From Streptomyces lydicus (GTDB lineage Bacteria; Actinomycetota; Actinomycetes; Streptomycetales; Streptomycetaceae), in assembly GCF_000717345.1 (NCBI RefSeq), contig NZ_JNZA01000027.1:1-64000 (forward strand): a stretch of 64,000 nt of DNA, read 5' to 3'. This document shows positions 1 through 10,015 of the stretch, piece after piece. The position numbers and the translations under genes are program-made. Position 1 is the stretch's first letter. The number at the start of each line of letters is the position of its first letter. Below the pieces are notes generated by a model. It had not been told where the DNA came from, did no database searches, and worked only from the letters and a program-made list of their open reading frames with translations.

Positions 1-28
1 CCCCAACCCAGCCCCCCAACCCCACCCC

Positions 29-1654
29 CTACTCCTCCACCACCAGCGCCGGCGTGGCCCGGGTGAGTACCTCGCCGCGGAAGAAGGCGGGGCTCCGGCG
101 TCGCATGATCAGCATGATGACGACGCCCAGCAGGAGCAGGCCCACGCCGATGACGAAGACCGAGCCGACGCCGAAGACGGAACTGCCCGAGCCGTAGGCG
201 GGGTTCCACATGTCGGTGAGGGTCTTGCCGAAGACGGCCGCGAGGAGCAGTCCGCCCAGGAAGGGGAAGACGCCCTTGAAGAGCAGGTCGCGGGCCGAGT
301 TCCGCAGCTCGCGGCGGAAGAACCAGGCGCAGGCGAAGGCCGTGATCGAGTAGTAGAAGCAGATCATGAGGCCGAGGGCGTAGATCGTGTCGATGAGGAC
401 GTTCTCGCTCAGGATGCTCATGACGGCGTAGAAGACGCCGGTGGCGACGCCGGCGGCGATGGTGGCCCGGCCCGGGGAGCGGAACCGCGGGTGGATCTTC
501 GCGAAGGACGCCGGCAGGGCCTCGTAGGTGCTCATCGCCAGGACGGTGCGGGCGACGGGGATGAACGTGGTCTGCAGGCTGGCCGCCGCCGAGGCGAGCA
601 CCGCGACGAAGAGCAGGACGCCGAGCACGGTTCCCATGACGGGGTTGGCGAGGGCGGCGAAGACGTTGTCGGCGGTGTCCGGGTTGCCGAGCCCGGTCCC
701 CTTGTGGCCGACGCCGGAGAACATCTGCGAGGCGACGGCGGTGAGGAGGTAGGAGCCGATCAGTACGAGCATGGCCAGCAGGGCGGCGCGTCCGGGTGTC
801 TTCGCGCTGCCGGTGGTCTCCTCGTTGACGGTGAGGCAGGTGTCCCAGCCCCAGAACATGAAGATCGAGAGGGACAGTCCCGCCGTGAAGGCCGAGAAGG
901 ACCGGACGGCGAACGGGTCGAGCCAGGTCCAGGAGAAGTGCAGCGAACCCGCGAGGTCGCCGGACTGCGCCTTGGCCACGGCCATGACGACGAAGACCGC
1001 GAGGACGGCGAGTTGGAGGCCGACGAGGGTGTACTGGACGCCCTTGGTGGCCGTCATGCCGCGGTAGCTGATGGCGGTGGCGACGGCGATGAAGGCCAGG
1101 CAGGTCAGGACGTGTGCGGCCCGGTTGCCGTCGAGGTCGGCGATGGCCTGGCTGCCGGTGAGTTCGCCGAGCAGCAGGTAGAAGAACGAGGTGGCGACGC
1201 CGGCGAGGTTGGAGAGTACGATGATCGTCGCGATCACCAGTCCCCAGCCGCACATCCAGCCGACCCGCGGCCCGAATGCCTTGACCGTCCAGGTGAACGA
1301 GGTGCCGCAGTCGGGGACGGCCTTGTTGAGTTCGCGGTAGGCGAAGGCGACCAGCAGCATCGGCAGGAAGCCCGCGAGGAAGACGGCGGGCATCTGCACC
1401 CCGACCTCGCCGACCGTCGGGCCGAGGGTCGAGGTGAGGCAGTAGACGGGCGCGACGGTCGAAATGCCGATGACCGCGCTGCCGAGGAGGCCCACGGAGT
1501 TGCCACTGAGGCCCTTGCCGCGGGTGCCGTCCGCACTGCCGGTAGCCGCAACGCTCGTTACCGTGTCTCCGGCCTGGGGCCGGGGGTCAACCTGAACCAT
1601 GAACAGGACGTTAAGTGCTGCTGTATCCGTATCCGGAAGATCAAACTCCGCCAC
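29..1654 (-). CDS. APC-family amino-acid permease
   Basis: This 541-residue protein has about twelve hydrophobic segments. After a hydrophilic N-terminus of about 50 residues, its first membrane helix carries the GISTVAPVY-type stretch typical of amino acid/polyamine/organocation (APC) transporters, so it probably imports an amino acid or amine by proton symport. The substrate cannot be read from the sequence. The GTG at 1654 gives the longest form; ATG at 1600 (MVQVDPRP) is an alternative, and neither has a strong ribosome site. No copy of the regulon palindrome lies upstream, so it is probably not part of the neighbouring operon even though it follows the aldehyde dehydrogenase on the same strand. 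Confidence 0.85.
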   Translation of the reverse strand: MAEFDLPDTDTAALNVLFMVQVDPRPQAGDTVTSVAATGSADGTRGKGLSGNSVGLLGSAVIGISTVAPVYCLTSTLGPTVGEVGVQMPAVFLAGFLPMLLVAFAYRELNKAVPDCGTSFTWTVKAFGPRVGWMCGWGLVIATIIVLSNLAGVATSFFYLLLGELTGSQAIADLDGNRAAHVLTCLAFIAVATAISYRGMTATKGVQYTLVGLQLAVLAVFVVMAVAKAQSGDLAGSLHFSWTWLDPFAVRSFSAFTAGLSLSIFMFWGWDTCLTVNEETTGSAKTPGRAALLAMLVLIGSYLLTAVASQMFSGVGHKGTGLGNPDTADNVFAALANPVMGTVLGVLLFVAVLASAAASLQTTFIPVARTVLAMSTYEALPASFAKIHPRFRSPGRATIAAGVATGVFYAVMSILSENVLIDTIYALGLMICFYYSITAFACAWFFRRELRNSARDLLFKGVFPFLGGLLLAAVFGKTLTDMWNPAYGSGSSVFGVGSVFVIGVGLLLLGVVIMLIMRRRSPAFFRGEVLTRATPALVVEE

Positions 1655-1699
1655 CTAAGCCTTAGTTAGCACGGTGGAGAGCGGCCAAGGGTCAATCAA

Positions 1700-1723
1700 T
1701 CGAAACCCTCACGACCGTTTCGA
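1700..1723. promoter_or_regulatory. Inverted repeat upstream of the permease
   Basis: Perfect 7-bp arms TCGAAAC and GTTTCGA are separated by 10 bp, about 45 bp upstream of the permease start. The surroundings are AT-richer than the rest. It may be an operator for the permease; no regulator gene is adjacent and the match could be chance. Confidence 0.3.
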
Positions 1724-1866
1724 CCTTGGATTCGACCCTTTCTCCTTACATCTTTCACATTGCGAGAATCGCAGCAGCGTCCGCTTTGCCCCGATTCAAA
1801 ATTTTCCCGTCCGGATTTTGAACATCACATCCCGCCCACCGGAACCCGAAGCGCCCGCCCGCGCAC

Positions 1867-3330
1867 TCACCCCTGCCAGACGATCGCCTGCAGCTCGCTG
1901 TACGCATGCAGCGCGTACGAGCCCACGTCCCGGCCCACCCCGCTCTTCTTGAAGCCGCCGAACGGCGCCTCCATGTTGCGGCCGACCGTGTTCACCCCGA
2001 CGCCGCCGGCCCGCAGCTGCCGGGCGACCCGGAAGGCGCGCGCCACGTCGCCGGACCAGACGTAGTCGATGAGCCCGTAGTCGCTGTCGTTGGCGAGGGC
2101 CACCGCCTCGTCCTCCTCCTCGAAGGGGACGACCACGACGACCGGGCCGAAGATCTCCTCCTGTACGACGCGCATGTCGGGGGTGCAGTCGGCGAGCAGC
2201 GTCGGCGCGACGTAGAAGCCACGCTCCGGGCCCCGGGGGTGTTCGCCGCCCGTGACGAGCCGCGCGCCCTCCTTCCTGCCCAGCTCCACGTACGACGCGA
2301 CCCGGTCGCGGTGCGCCGCCGAGATCACCGGCCCGACGACCGTGCCCGGCGCCCTCGGATCGCCGACCTTCAGGTGCCCGGCGTAGCGGGCGAGCCGGTC
2401 GATCAGCGCGTCGCACACCCCCCGTTGGGCGATCACCCGGGTCGGCGCCGTACAGATCTGCCCGCTGTAGAAGGAGAACGTCGTACCGATCCCGGCGACC
2501 GCCGCGTCCAGGTCCGCGTCGTCGAAGACCACCGCGGCGCCCTTGCCGCCCAGCTCCATCAGCTGCCGTTTCATCGCGCGCCCGCAGACCTCGCCGATGC
2601 GCTGCCCGACGGCCGTGGAGCCGGTGAAGCTCACCATGTCGACGTCCGGCGCGTCGACGGCGGCCGCGCCGGCGTCCGCGGAGGCCCCGCTGACCACGTT
2701 CACCACCCCCGGCGGCACCCCTGCCTCCTCCAGGGCCGCCGCCATCCGGTAGACGGAGAGGGGGTCCTGCGGGGCCGGCTTCACGACGACGGTGTTTCCC
2801 ATGGCCAGCGCCGGCGCCACCTTGCCCGCGGGGTTCGCCCAGGGGTTGTTGTAGGAGGTGATGCAGGTGACGACGCCGACGGGCCGGCGTGCGGCGAGCG
2901 CGCCGATCACCCCCGCCCTGCCCATCGGGCCCGCCTCGTTGACCTGTGGGGGCAGTCCCTGTTCGACGGGTTCCAGGGCGCCCTTGGCGTAGCGCCGGAA
3001 GCGTGCGACGGCCACCGCCACCTGCAGGGCGCGCGCCGTGCCGGTCGTCGCGCCGCTCTCGGCCTGCGCCAGCTCGGCGTGCGCGGCGAAGTCCCGCTGG
3101 AGCACGTCCGCGGCCCGGTCGAGGATCGCGGCACGTTCCTCGGGTGCGGTACCGGACCAGGTCGCGAAGGCCGCGCGGGCCGCGGCGGCCGCCTCGTGCA
3201 CCTGCGCGCGGGTGGCCTCGGGGGCGAGCCCGACGACCGTCTCCGTCGCCGGGTCGATCACCTCGTAGTGGCCGCCGGCCGGGGCCACCCACTCCCCGCC
3301 GACGAACAACCGTCCTTCCGCCCCCGTCAC
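1867..3330 (-). CDS. NAD(P)-dependent aldehyde dehydrogenase
   Basis: This 487-residue, full-length member of the aldehyde dehydrogenase superfamily oxidises an aldehyde to the acid with NAD(P). Visible landmarks are the oxyanion Asn in YNNPW (about 161), the cofactor Lys in VVKPAP (184), FTGST (235-239), the general base Glu in MELGGKG (259) and the nucleophile Cys293 in GQICTAP. Start is GTG 3330, preceded by GGGGGAGGGG. It lies 43 bp after the N-acyl-D-amino-acid deacylase and is the last gene of the operon headed by the flavin monooxygenase at 6326, so it is expected to share control by the two palindromes at 6351 and 6415. It plausibly oxidises an aldehyde released by the pathway; the substrate is unknown. 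Confidence 0.9.
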   Translation of the reverse strand: MTGAEGRLFVGGEWVAPAGGHYEVIDPATETVVGLAPEATRAQVHEAAAAARAAFATWSGTAPEERAAILDRAADVLQRDFAAHAELAQAESGATTGTARALQVAVAVARFRRYAKGALEPVEQGLPPQVNEAGPMGRAGVIGALAARRPVGVVTCITSYNNPWANPAGKVAPALAMGNTVVVKPAPQDPLSVYRMAAALEEAGVPPGVVNVVSGASADAGAAAVDAPDVDMVSFTGSTAVGQRIGEVCGRAMKRQLMELGGKGAAVVFDDADLDAAVAGIGTTFSFYSGQICTAPTRVIAQRGVCDALIDRLARYAGHLKVGDPRAPGTVVGPVISAAHRDRVASYVELGRKEGARLVTGGEHPRGPERGFYVAPTLLADCTPDMRVVQEEIFGPVVVVVPFEEEDEAVALANDSDYGLIDYVWSGDVARAFRVARQLRAGGVGVNTVGRNMEAPFGGFKKSGVGRDVGSYALHAYSELQAIVWQG

Positions 3331-3373
3331 CGCCGCCCCTCCCCCACCGTCACCACCACCCGCGCCGACACGG

Positions 3374-5113
3374 TCACCTGGTGCTCACCGTCCTGGTGTC
3401 GCGGCCCGAGCGCAGTACCGTGCCCGGTACGGCCCCGGTCACCTCGTCGTCGCGGAGGGTCTCGACGCCGTTGACCCACACCGCGTGCACCCCGATCGCC
3501 TTGGAGTCCAGGCGGGGGCTCTCGCCCGGCAGGTCGTGGACGAGGGTCGCCTTGCCGGCGTCGACGGTCTCCGGGTCGAAGAGGACCAGGTCGGCGTGGT
3601 AGCCCTCCCGGACGCGTCCGCGCTCGCGCAGGCCGAAGAGCTGCGCCGGATCGTCGGTCAGCATCTTCACGGCCTGCTCCAGGCCCACCAGCCGCCGTCC
3701 GCGCAGGCAGTCGCCGAGGAAGCGGGTCGTGTACGGCGCTCCGCACATCCGGTCCAGGTGCGCGCCCGCGTCGGACCCGCCGAGCAGGACGTCCTCGTGC
3801 TGCCAGGTTTCGGCGCGCAGGGCCCAGGACGCCGGATCGTTGTCGGTGGGCATCGGCCAAAGGACCGTACGCAGGCGGTCGTTGGCGCAGATGTCCACCA
3901 GGCAGGTGAAGGGTTCCTGGCCGCGTTCGGCGGCGATGTCCTTGACGATCCGGCCGGTGAGGCCGTCGTTGGCGGCGCTGTAGGTGTCGCCGATGACGTA
4001 CCGGCCGAAGTCGGTCAGGCGACGGAAGACCCCGGCCTCCTTCGAGGTCGCGCGCCGCAGCATCTCGGTGCGGACGGCCGGGTCGCGCAGCCCGGCGATC
4101 CGCTCGTCGACGGGGAGGCCGAGGATGTCGCCCCAGCCGGGGATGAGGTTCAGGGCGCAGAAGGTGCCCAGGGACATGTTCATCGGGGTGAGGATCGGCA
4201 TGGTCAGTGCCACGATCCGCCCGCCGGCCTTCCGGGCGCGTTCGCTCGCGACGAGCTGGCGCGGTACGCGCTCCGGGACGGCGGCGTCGATCGTCAGCAC
4301 GTTCCAGTTGAGGGGCCGGCCGGCCGCCGCGCTCATCTCGACGAACAGCTCGATCTCGTCGTCGCTGAACTGGTCGAGGCAGCCGGCCACGATGGCCTCG
4401 ATCTGGGTGCCTTCGTGCTCGGCGACGGCCCGGGACAGGGCGAGCAGTTCGGCGGGTGTCGCGTGCCGGGAGGCGACGGGCTGCCCGTCGCCGTCCGAGT
4501 GCGTGCCGGACTGGGTGGTGGACAGGCCCCACGCCCCCGCGTCCATGGCCTCGTGGAAGAGGGCGAGCATCTGCGCCATTTGCTGCTCGGTGGGCTGCCC
4601 GCCCACCGCGTCCGGCCCCATCACGTACCGCCGCAGTGCGCAGTGGCCCACCATGAAGCCCGCGTTGACGGCGATCCGTCCGTCGAGCGCGTCCAGGTAT
4701 TCGCCGAACGAGTTCCACGACCAGGGGGCGCCCTCCTCCAGCGCCACCAGGGACATGCCCTCGACCCTGGACATCATCCGGCGGGTGTAGTCGGCGTCCT
4801 CGGGGCGGTCGGGGTGCAGGGGGGCCAGCGTGAAACCGCAGTTGCCGCCGGCCACCGTGGTCACGCCGTGGTTGAGCGAGGGCGTGGCGTAGGGGTCCCA
4901 GAAGAGCTGGGCGTCGTAGTGCGTGTGCGGATCGACGAAGCCGGGCGCGAGGATCCGGCCGTGGGCGTCCTCGCTCGTGGCGGATTCCTCGGTCACCGTG
5001 CCGGGCGCGGCGATGACGGCGATGCGCCCGCCGCGTATCCCGACATCGGCGGCGTACGCGGGTGCGCCCGTCCCGTCCACGACGGTCGCGCCCTTGATCA
5101 GATGGTCGAGCAT
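3374..5113 (-). CDS. N-acyl-D-amino-acid deacylase-like amidohydrolase
   Basis: This 579-residue protein belongs to the amidohydrolase superfamily, D-aminoacylase/D-hydantoinase branch. The metal-binding HxH lies in PGFVDPHTHYDAQ (His63, His65), followed by NCGF with Cys92 at the place of the metal-bridging Cys of D-aminoacylases. A late GGSDAGAHLDR supplies the catalytic Asp. Such enzymes hydrolyse the amide bond of N-acyl-D-amino acids or related amides with Zn. Start ATG 5113 has GGGGAGG upstream. It is the middle gene of the monooxygenase-deacylase-aldehyde dehydrogenase operon. An amide hydrolase in a CoA catabolic regulon suggests that the acid may enter as a conjugate; that is inference. 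Confidence 0.85.
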   Translation of the reverse strand: MLDHLIKGATVVDGTGAPAYAADVGIRGGRIAVIAAPGTVTEESATSEDAHGRILAPGFVDPHTHYDAQLFWDPYATPSLNHGVTTVAGGNCGFTLAPLHPDRPEDADYTRRMMSRVEGMSLVALEEGAPWSWNSFGEYLDALDGRIAVNAGFMVGHCALRRYVMGPDAVGGQPTEQQMAQMLALFHEAMDAGAWGLSTTQSGTHSDGDGQPVASRHATPAELLALSRAVAEHEGTQIEAIVAGCLDQFSDDEIELFVEMSAAAGRPLNWNVLTIDAAVPERVPRQLVASERARKAGGRIVALTMPILTPMNMSLGTFCALNLIPGWGDILGLPVDERIAGLRDPAVRTEMLRRATSKEAGVFRRLTDFGRYVIGDTYSAANDGLTGRIVKDIAAERGQEPFTCLVDICANDRLRTVLWPMPTDNDPASWALRAETWQHEDVLLGGSDAGAHLDRMCGAPYTTRFLGDCLRGRRLVGLEQAVKMLTDDPAQLFGLRERGRVREGYHADLVLFDPETVDAGKATLVHDLPGESPRLDSKAIGVHAVWVNGVETLRDDEVTGAVPGTVLRSGRDTRTVSTR

Positions 5114-5201
5114 GACGGAATGCCTCCCCTCGGGTGCTGTTGAACGCCGGCCGGTCAGCTGCCGGCCGGCTCCCTGTTCCCGGTTCTCGGCTCCCGGCCG
5201 T

Positions 5202-6326
5202 TCAGCTGCCGGCCGTCTGCCGGAACCGGGTCGTCCGGTGCACCGGATCCGTGTCGATCTTCGGGATCACGTGTTCGCCGATGAGCTTGATCGTGTTCAT
5301 GGTGTCCTCGTACGGGATCCCGATGGGCAGCCCGAAGCTGAGCTGGTCGGCGCCGGCCTGGTCCCAGCGCTTGCACTGCCGCAGCACCTCGTCCGGGTCG
5401 CCGCAGATCATCAGCTCCTCGGCGATCAGCAGCTCGATGATCTCGGTGGTGTAGTCGGGCAGCAGCTCGGGCCACTCGGGGATGCCGTCGGGTCGGGGGA
5501 AGGTGTCGTGGTAGCGGAACACCAGCGACTGGAGGTAGTTGAGCCCGCCGTTGACGGCGATCTCCACCGCTTTCTCGTGCGTCTCGGCGCAGATCGCGGT
5601 CGACGTGACCATCACGTTGTCGTTGACGAAGTCGCCCACCGGTTCGGCGTCCCGGATCGCCGTCTTGTACTGCTCCAGCACCCACTCCATGTCGGAGACC
5701 TTCTGGACGCTGAAGCCCAGCACGCCGAGCCCCTTCCTCGCCGCCATGGCGTACGAGGACGGCGACCCGGCCGCGTACCACATGGCCGGGTGCGAGGCGC
5801 CGTACGGCTTGGGGAAGATCTTGCGCGGCGGCAGCTGCCAGTGCTTGCCCTGGAACCCGACGTACTCCTCCTGGAGCCACATCTTCGGGAACTCGGCGAT
5901 GGTCTCTTCCCAGATCTCCTTGGTGTGGTTCATGTCGGTGATGCCGGGGAGGAAGCCGAGGATCTCGTGCGAGCCGGCCCCGCGCCCGCTGCCGAACTCG
6001 AAGCGTCCCTCGCTGAGGTGGTCGAGCATGGCGACCTTCTCGGCGACCTTCACGGGGTGGTTGACCTGGGCGAGCGGGTTGAAGATCCCGGATCCCAGGT
6101 GGATGCGCTCGGTGGCGTGCGCCAGGTAGCCGAGGAAGACGTCGTTGGCGGAGAGGTGGGAGTACTCCTCCAGGAAGTGGTGCTCGGAGGCCCAGGCGTA
6201 CTTGAAGCCGGAGGTGTCCGCCTGGATGACGTACTCGGTCTCCTCCATCAGCGCCTTGTGCTCGGCGAGCGGGTCGGTCTCGGCCCGCTTGCCGACGTAT
6301 CCCTGTACAAAGAGCCCGAATTCCAA
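5202..6326 (-). CDS. LLM-class flavin-dependent monooxygenase (luciferase-like)
   Basis: The 374-residue protein is a bacterial luciferase-like TIM-barrel oxidoreductase of the FMN-using alkanal-monooxygenase type. It shows the usual early [15 protein letters not shown] segment and [19 protein letters not shown]. Such enzymes hydroxylate or oxygenate a substrate with reduced FMN supplied by a separate reductase; the flavin reductase at 44983 carries the same operator and is a possible partner. The start is TTG 6326, giving [10 protein letters not shown] as in the family; the ribosome site is weak. It is the first gene of an operon with the deacylase and the aldehyde dehydrogenase. Two regulon palindromes lie 25 and 89 bp upstream. 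Confidence 0.85.
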   Translation of the reverse strand: MEFGLFVQGYVGKRAETDPLAEHKALMEETEYVIQADTSGFKYAWASEHHFLEEYSHLSANDVFLGYLAHATERIHLGSGIFNPLAQVNHPVKVAEKVAMLDHLSEGRFEFGSGRGAGSHEILGFLPGITDMNHTKEIWEETIAEFPKMWLQEEYVGFQGKHWQLPPRKIFPKPYGASHPAMWYAAGSPSSYAMAARKGLGVLGFSVQKVSDMEWVLEQYKTAIRDAEPVGDFVNDNVMVTSTAICAETHEKAVEIAVNGGLNYLQSLVFRYHDTFPRPDGIPEWPELLPDYTTEIIELLIAEELMICGDPDEVLRQCKRWDQAGADQLSFGLPIGIPYEDTMNTIKLIGEHVIPKIDTDPVHRTTRFRQTAGS

Positions 6327-6350
6327 GGTGGTTCACCGTCCCGAGCTATT

Positions 6351-6367
6351 TCTGACGCTCCGTCAGA
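6351..6367. promoter_or_regulatory. Regulon palindrome, perfect copy
   Basis: TCTGACG-CTC-CGTCAGA is a perfect 7-3-7 palindrome, 25 bp upstream of the flavin monooxygenase start. It is the clearest copy of the motif repeated 16 times in the window and is inferred to be a repressor operator. Confidence 0.8.
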
Positions 6368-6414
6368 TTCGATGTGTGTGCCGACTGTTCCATCGCCCAC
6401 GGGGACCGTCAATA

Positions 6415-6431
6415 GCTGACGACCGGTCAGC
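6415..6431. promoter_or_regulatory. Regulon palindrome, second upstream copy
   Basis: GCTGACG-ACC-GGTCAGC has one mismatch between its arms. Its centre lies 64 bp from that of the perfect copy, about six helical turns, in the same gap between the SDR stop and the monooxygenase start. Confidence 0.6.
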
Positions 6432-6449
6432 CACAGCGTCGTCCGGGGC

Positions 6450-7247
6450 TCACAGCACCGAGACGCCCGCGAGCCATCCGCCGTCGATCACGAACGGCTG
6501 CCCGGTGATGTACGACGAGTCCTCGCACGACAGGAAGAGCGCCAGCGCCGCGACTTCCTCCGGCCGGCCGACCCGCCCCAGCGGCACGAGCTTGCGGTAC
6601 AGCTCGTCCAGCGCCTGCGCCGCCGCCTCGGTGTCCGCTTCCGGGTCGAGCTGCGCGGGATTGCTCATGGCGGTGTCGATCGCGCCCGGGCAGACGGCGT
6701 TCACCCGGATCCCCTTCGCCGCCAGCTCAAGGGCGGCGACCCGGGTCAGCCCCACGATGGCGTGCTTGGTCGCGGTGTACGCGCCGACGTACGCCATACC
6801 GGTCACACCGGTGTACGACGCGGTGTTGACGATGGTCCCGCCGCCCGCCGCCTCGATCTCCGGCGCGACGGTCTTGATGCCGAGGAACGCACCGACCTGG
6901 TTGACCTGCACGATCTGCTGGAACTCCGCCAGCGGGGTGCTGGTCAGCTCATTGAAACGCAGGATGCCGGCGTTGTTGACCAGCCCGTCGATCTTCCCGA
7001 ACGCGTCCTTGGCGGAGGTGACGGCGGCCGCCCAGTCCTCCTCGCGGCCCACGTCCAGGTGGACGTACACGGCCCGCCCCTCCCCCGCCTCCTCCGCTAC
7101 CTCCTTGGCGAGCGCCTCCCCCTGCGCGTCGAGGACATCGGCGAGGACGACCCTCGCCCCCTCGCCGGCGAAGAGCCGCGCCTCCCGTTCACCCTGCCCG
7201 CGCGCCGCCCCGGTGATGAGGACGACGCGCCCGTCCAACTTGCCCAT
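6450..7247 (-). CDS. Short-chain dehydrogenase/reductase
   Basis: This 265-residue classical SDR oxidises or reduces a hydroxyl/keto group with NAD(H) or NADP(H). It has the cofactor motif TGAARGQG (12-19), NNAG (91-94), catalytic Ser144 and the YTATK pair Tyr157/Lys161, and ends in the usual FVIDGGW. ATG 7247 is chosen because AGGGAGG precedes it and translation gives the standard [13 protein letters not shown] opening; the frame stays open further upstream without support. It follows the F420-type oxidoreductase on the same strand and is probably co-transcribed with it from the palindromes at 8425 and 8467. It is a candidate for a beta-hydroxyacyl-CoA or ring-alcohol dehydrogenation step. 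Confidence 0.88.
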   Translation of the reverse strand: MGKLDGRVVLITGAARGQGEREARLFAGEGARVVLADVLDAQGEALAKEVAEEAGEGRAVYVHLDVGREEDWAAAVTSAKDAFGKIDGLVNNAGILRFNELTSTPLAEFQQIVQVNQVGAFLGIKTVAPEIEAAGGGTIVNTASYTGVTGMAYVGAYTATKHAIVGLTRVAALELAAKGIRVNAVCPGAIDTAMSNPAQLDPEADTEAAAQALDELYRKLVPLGRVGRPEEVAALALFLSCEDSSYITGQPFVIDGGWLAGVSVL

Positions 7248-7422
7248 GAGAGCCTCCCTGGCTGCTCGGTCGAGGTGCGGATGCTCGGTACGCGCGAGGC
7301 GACCGGTGCCGCCGGACCCGCGGGGCACGCCAGGGCCCCGGGAGGGCGGGGCGACCGCCCGCCCGTACGGTCACGGCACCGGCGGACCGGCCGGCCACCC
7401 CGGCGGTGACGGCCACCGCCGC

Positions 7423-8406
7423 TCAGTTCAAACAGGGGGCGACGTCCGTCCCGAACGCCGCCATCTGATCCGTCAGCTCGGCCCGGCTTCGGCTGCGGAA
7501 CCGCACCTGGATCTGCGTCACGCCCATCGCCCCGTACTCCCGCAGCGAGGCCGCGATCCGCTCCGGGGGCCCGGTCAGGGCCCGCCGCCCGACGTCCCAC
7601 CCGGGCTCGCCGACGTACACCGGCTCGGCGATCGCGCCGATCACCGCCGGCTCCCGGACCCCGGCGGCCTCCCGCATCGCCCGCAGCCTGGCGATCTGCC
7701 CGGGCAGCGCCTCCCGCCGGTCACCCTGCGGGAGCCAGCCGTCCCCGCGCTCGGCGGCCCGGCGTACGGCGGCGGCCGAGGAACCGCCCACCCAGATCGG
7801 CGGCCGCGGCGTCTGCGCGGGCCGCGGCGCCTGCCCCAGCCCCTCGAAGGCGAACCGCTTCCCCGCGAACGCCGGGAACTCCTCACTCCCCAGCGCCGCC
7901 TTCAGCGCGTCGACGGTCTCGTCCAGCACCGCCCCGCGCTCCTCGAACCCGATCCCCAGCGCCGCGAACTCCTCCGGTACGTGCCCGGCCCCGACCCCGA
8001 GGATCAGCCGCCCGCCGGAGAGGTGGTCGAGCGTCGCGTACTGCTTGGCCGAGATCAGCGGGTGCCGGAGCCCGACCACCGCCACATGACTCAGCAGCCG
8101 CACCCGCTCCGTCGCCGCCGCCAGATACGCCAGCGTGGCGACCGGGTCGTACCAGACGGTGCTCATCGCCTCCGCCAGCCGCCGCGGAATCGCGATGTGC
8201 TCGCAGCAGCCGATGTACGCGAACCCGTACCGGTCCGCGGCCCGCGCGACCGCCACCAGATCGGCCACCCCCGCGGCGGCCTCCCACCCCTCCGCGAAGA
8301 GCACACTCTGCGACTGCACCGGCAACTGCATCCCGTACACCAGCCGCCCACCTTCGGGCCGCCACACCCCACCACCTGCGCCGTCCGTACCACCCGTGCC
8401 GTCCAC
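7423..8406 (-). CDS. LLM-class F420-type oxidoreductase
   Basis: The 327-residue protein is a luciferase-like TIM barrel of the actinobacterial F420-dependent type. It has the typical segments [47 protein letters not shown] and [23 protein letters not shown]. Such enzymes transfer hydride to or from coenzyme F420, or occasionally use FMN, so cofactor and substrate remain open. GTG 8406 has GGAGG close upstream. It heads a two-gene operon with the SDR, below two regulon palindromes. It is distant in sequence from the other luciferase-like protein at 5202, so the two probably catalyse different steps. Confidence 0.83.
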   Translation of the reverse strand: MDGTGGTDGAGGGVWRPEGGRLVYGMQLPVQSQSVLFAEGWEAAAGVADLVAVARAADRYGFAYIGCCEHIAIPRRLAEAMSTVWYDPVATLAYLAAATERVRLLSHVAVVGLRHPLISAKQYATLDHLSGGRLILGVGAGHVPEEFAALGIGFEERGAVLDETVDALKAALGSEEFPAFAGKRFAFEGLGQAPRPAQTPRPPIWVGGSSAAAVRRAAERGDGWLPQGDRREALPGQIARLRAMREAAGVREPAVIGAIAEPVYVGEPGWDVGRRALTGPPERIAASLREYGAMGVTQIQVRFRSRSRAELTDQMAAFGTDVAPCLN

Positions 8407-8424
8407 GCGCGCCCTCCGGCCATA

Positions 8425-8441
8425 TCTGACGATGCGTCATA
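8425..8441. promoter_or_regulatory. Regulon palindrome
   Basis: TCTGACG-ATG-CGTCATA lies 18 bp upstream of the GTG start of the F420-type oxidoreductase. The left arm is perfect and the right arm has one deviation from the core. Confidence 0.72.
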
Positions 8442-8466
8442 TAACTGCGTGCGGGACATCGTCATA

Positions 8467-8483
8467 CCTGACGGGCCATCAGG
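8467..8483. promoter_or_regulatory. Regulon palindrome, second upstream copy
   Basis: CCTGACG-GGC-CATCAGG has one arm mismatch. It lies in the intergenic region before the F420-type oxidoreductase, 42 bp centre-to-centre from the first copy, exactly four helical turns. Confidence 0.6.
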
Positions 8484-8523
8484 CAAGAGGAAGGGGAAGT
8501 GGGCAGCGCGGGCCGGCGCCGCC

Positions 8524-9756
8524 TCAGCCTCTCGGCGCCGACGGTTCCCAGAGGCCCTCAGCCGTCAGGCCCAGCAGGTCGATCGCGTTGCCGCGGACGA
8601 TGCGTTCGACGGTGGCGGGGGGCAGGTGGGCCATCTGGGACTCGCCGACCTCGCGGGATTTCGGCCAGGTGGAGTCGGAGTGCGGGTAGTCCGTCTCGTA
8701 CAGGACGTTGCCGGGGCCGATCGCGTCGAGGTTGCGCAGGCCGAAGGCGTCGTCGAAGAAGCAGCCGTAGACGTGGTCGGCGAAGAGTTCGGACGGGGGG
8801 CGGAGGACCTTGTCGGCCACGCCGCCCCAGGCGCGGTTCTCCTCCCAGACGACGTCCGCGCGCTCCAGGATGTACGGGATCCAGCCGATCTGGCCTTCCG
8901 CGTACATGATCTTCAGGCGGGGGAAGCGGTCGAAGGCGCCGCTCATCAGCCAGTCGACCATCGAGAAGCAGCAGTTGGCGAAGGTGATGGTGGAGCCGAC
9001 GGCGGGCGGGGCGTCGGCGGAGGTGGACGGCATGCGGCTGCTGGAGCCGATGTGCATAGCGATGACGGTGCCGGTCTCGTCGCAGGCGCGCAGGAAGGGG
9101 TCCCAGTGGTCGGTGTGGACGCTGGGCAGGCCCAGGCGGGGCGGGATCTCGCTGAAGCAGACCGCCCGTACGCCGCGGGCGGCGTTGCGCCGTACTTCCG
9201 CGGCGGCGAGTTCGGGGTCCCACAGGGGGATGAGGGTGAGGGGGATGAGCCGGCCGCGCGCCTGGGGGCCGCACCACTCCTCCACCATCCAGTCGTTGTA
9301 GGCGCGCACGCCGAGGAGCCCCAGCTCGCGGTCCTTGGCCTCGGTGAAGGTCTGGCCGCAGAAGCGGGGGAAGGTGGGGAAGCAGAGGGCGGACTGGACG
9401 TGGTTGACGTCCATGTCGGCCAGTCGTTCGGGGACGCTGTACGAGCCCGGCCGCATCTGTTCGTAGGTGATGCCTTCGAGCTTGATCTCGTCGCGGGAGT
9501 AGCCGACGGCGGTGTCCAGGCGGGTCAGCGGGCGGTGCAGGTCTTCGTAGATCCACCAGTCGGCTATCGGTCCGTCGTCGCCGGGGGCGCCCATCTTTGG
9601 GGCGAATTTGCCGCCGACGAAGGTCATTTCCTTCAAGGGGGCGCGGACCACCCGCGGGCCGATGTCGTGGTACTTCGACGGGAGCCGGTCCCGCCAGACG
9701 TTGGGGGGCTCCACCGTGTGGTCGTCCACCGAGATGATCTTGGGGAAGGTCTCCAT
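8524..9756 (-). CDS. Metal-dependent hydrolase, amidohydrolase-2 (ACMSD-like) family
   Basis: This 410-residue protein is of the Amidohydro_2 type, a TIM-barrel family of hydrolases and non-oxidative decarboxylases. It opens with [12 protein letters not shown], and later shows the metal-site segments [21 protein letters not shown] and the C-terminal [13 protein letters not shown] with the catalytic Asp. Homologues of this long subtype are common beside actinobacterial acyl-CoA catabolic genes, but their reaction is not established, so hydrolysis or decarboxylation of a pathway intermediate is only an inference. The frame continues upstream, but ATG 9756 gives the family-like [13 protein letters not shown] and leaves the palindrome at 9777 just outside the gene, 20 bp upstream. 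It appears monocistronic. Confidence 0.82.
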   Translation of the reverse strand: METFPKIISVDDHTVEPPNVWRDRLPSKYHDIGPRVVRAPLKEMTFVGGKFAPKMGAPGDDGPIADWWIYEDLHRPLTRLDTAVGYSRDEIKLEGITYEQMRPGSYSVPERLADMDVNHVQSALCFPTFPRFCGQTFTEAKDRELGLLGVRAYNDWMVEEWCGPQARGRLIPLTLIPLWDPELAAAEVRRNAARGVRAVCFSEIPPRLGLPSVHTDHWDPFLRACDETGTVIAMHIGSSSRMPSTSADAPPAVGSTITFANCCFSMVDWLMSGAFDRFPRLKIMYAEGQIGWIPYILERADVVWEENRAWGGVADKVLRPPSELFADHVYGCFFDDAFGLRNLDAIGPGNVLYETDYPHSDSTWPKSREVGESQMAHLPPATVERIVRGNAIDLLGLTAEGLWEPSAPRG

Positions 9757-9776
9757 GCCCGTTACGGTAGCGTTGA

Positions 9777-9793
9777 TCTGACGGTCCGTCAGT
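9777..9793. promoter_or_regulatory. Regulon palindrome
   Basis: TCTGACG-GTC-CGTCAGT has perfect core arms and lies 20 bp upstream of the amidohydrolase start. It supports ATG 9756 as the start, because a longer reading frame would run through the site. Confidence 0.78.
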
Positions 9794-10015
9794 AACGGGA
9801 GGAAAATGCGCCGGGTGGAACGGGGGCGCGGAAGGCCGGCGTCCGCGCCGTTGTGGTGCGCCGCACCGCTCCCCGGCCGCTCCTCAGCCGAGGAGGCTTT
9901 GTGCACGGTCCGGACCCCTACTGACGTAAGTGGTCGCGACAAGGCAGACTGACCGTTGCGCACAGCGAGAAGGCGCATACAGCGCGGTCAATTCGGCACA
10001 GGGCAGGGGGACACC

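Noticed and set aside
491..1669. Long open frame on the + strand opposite the permease, and many similar antisense frames across the window
   Set aside because: High-GC DNA leaves antisense frames open. These products are Arg/Gly/Ala-rich without domains, and lie opposite genes with clear family motifs.
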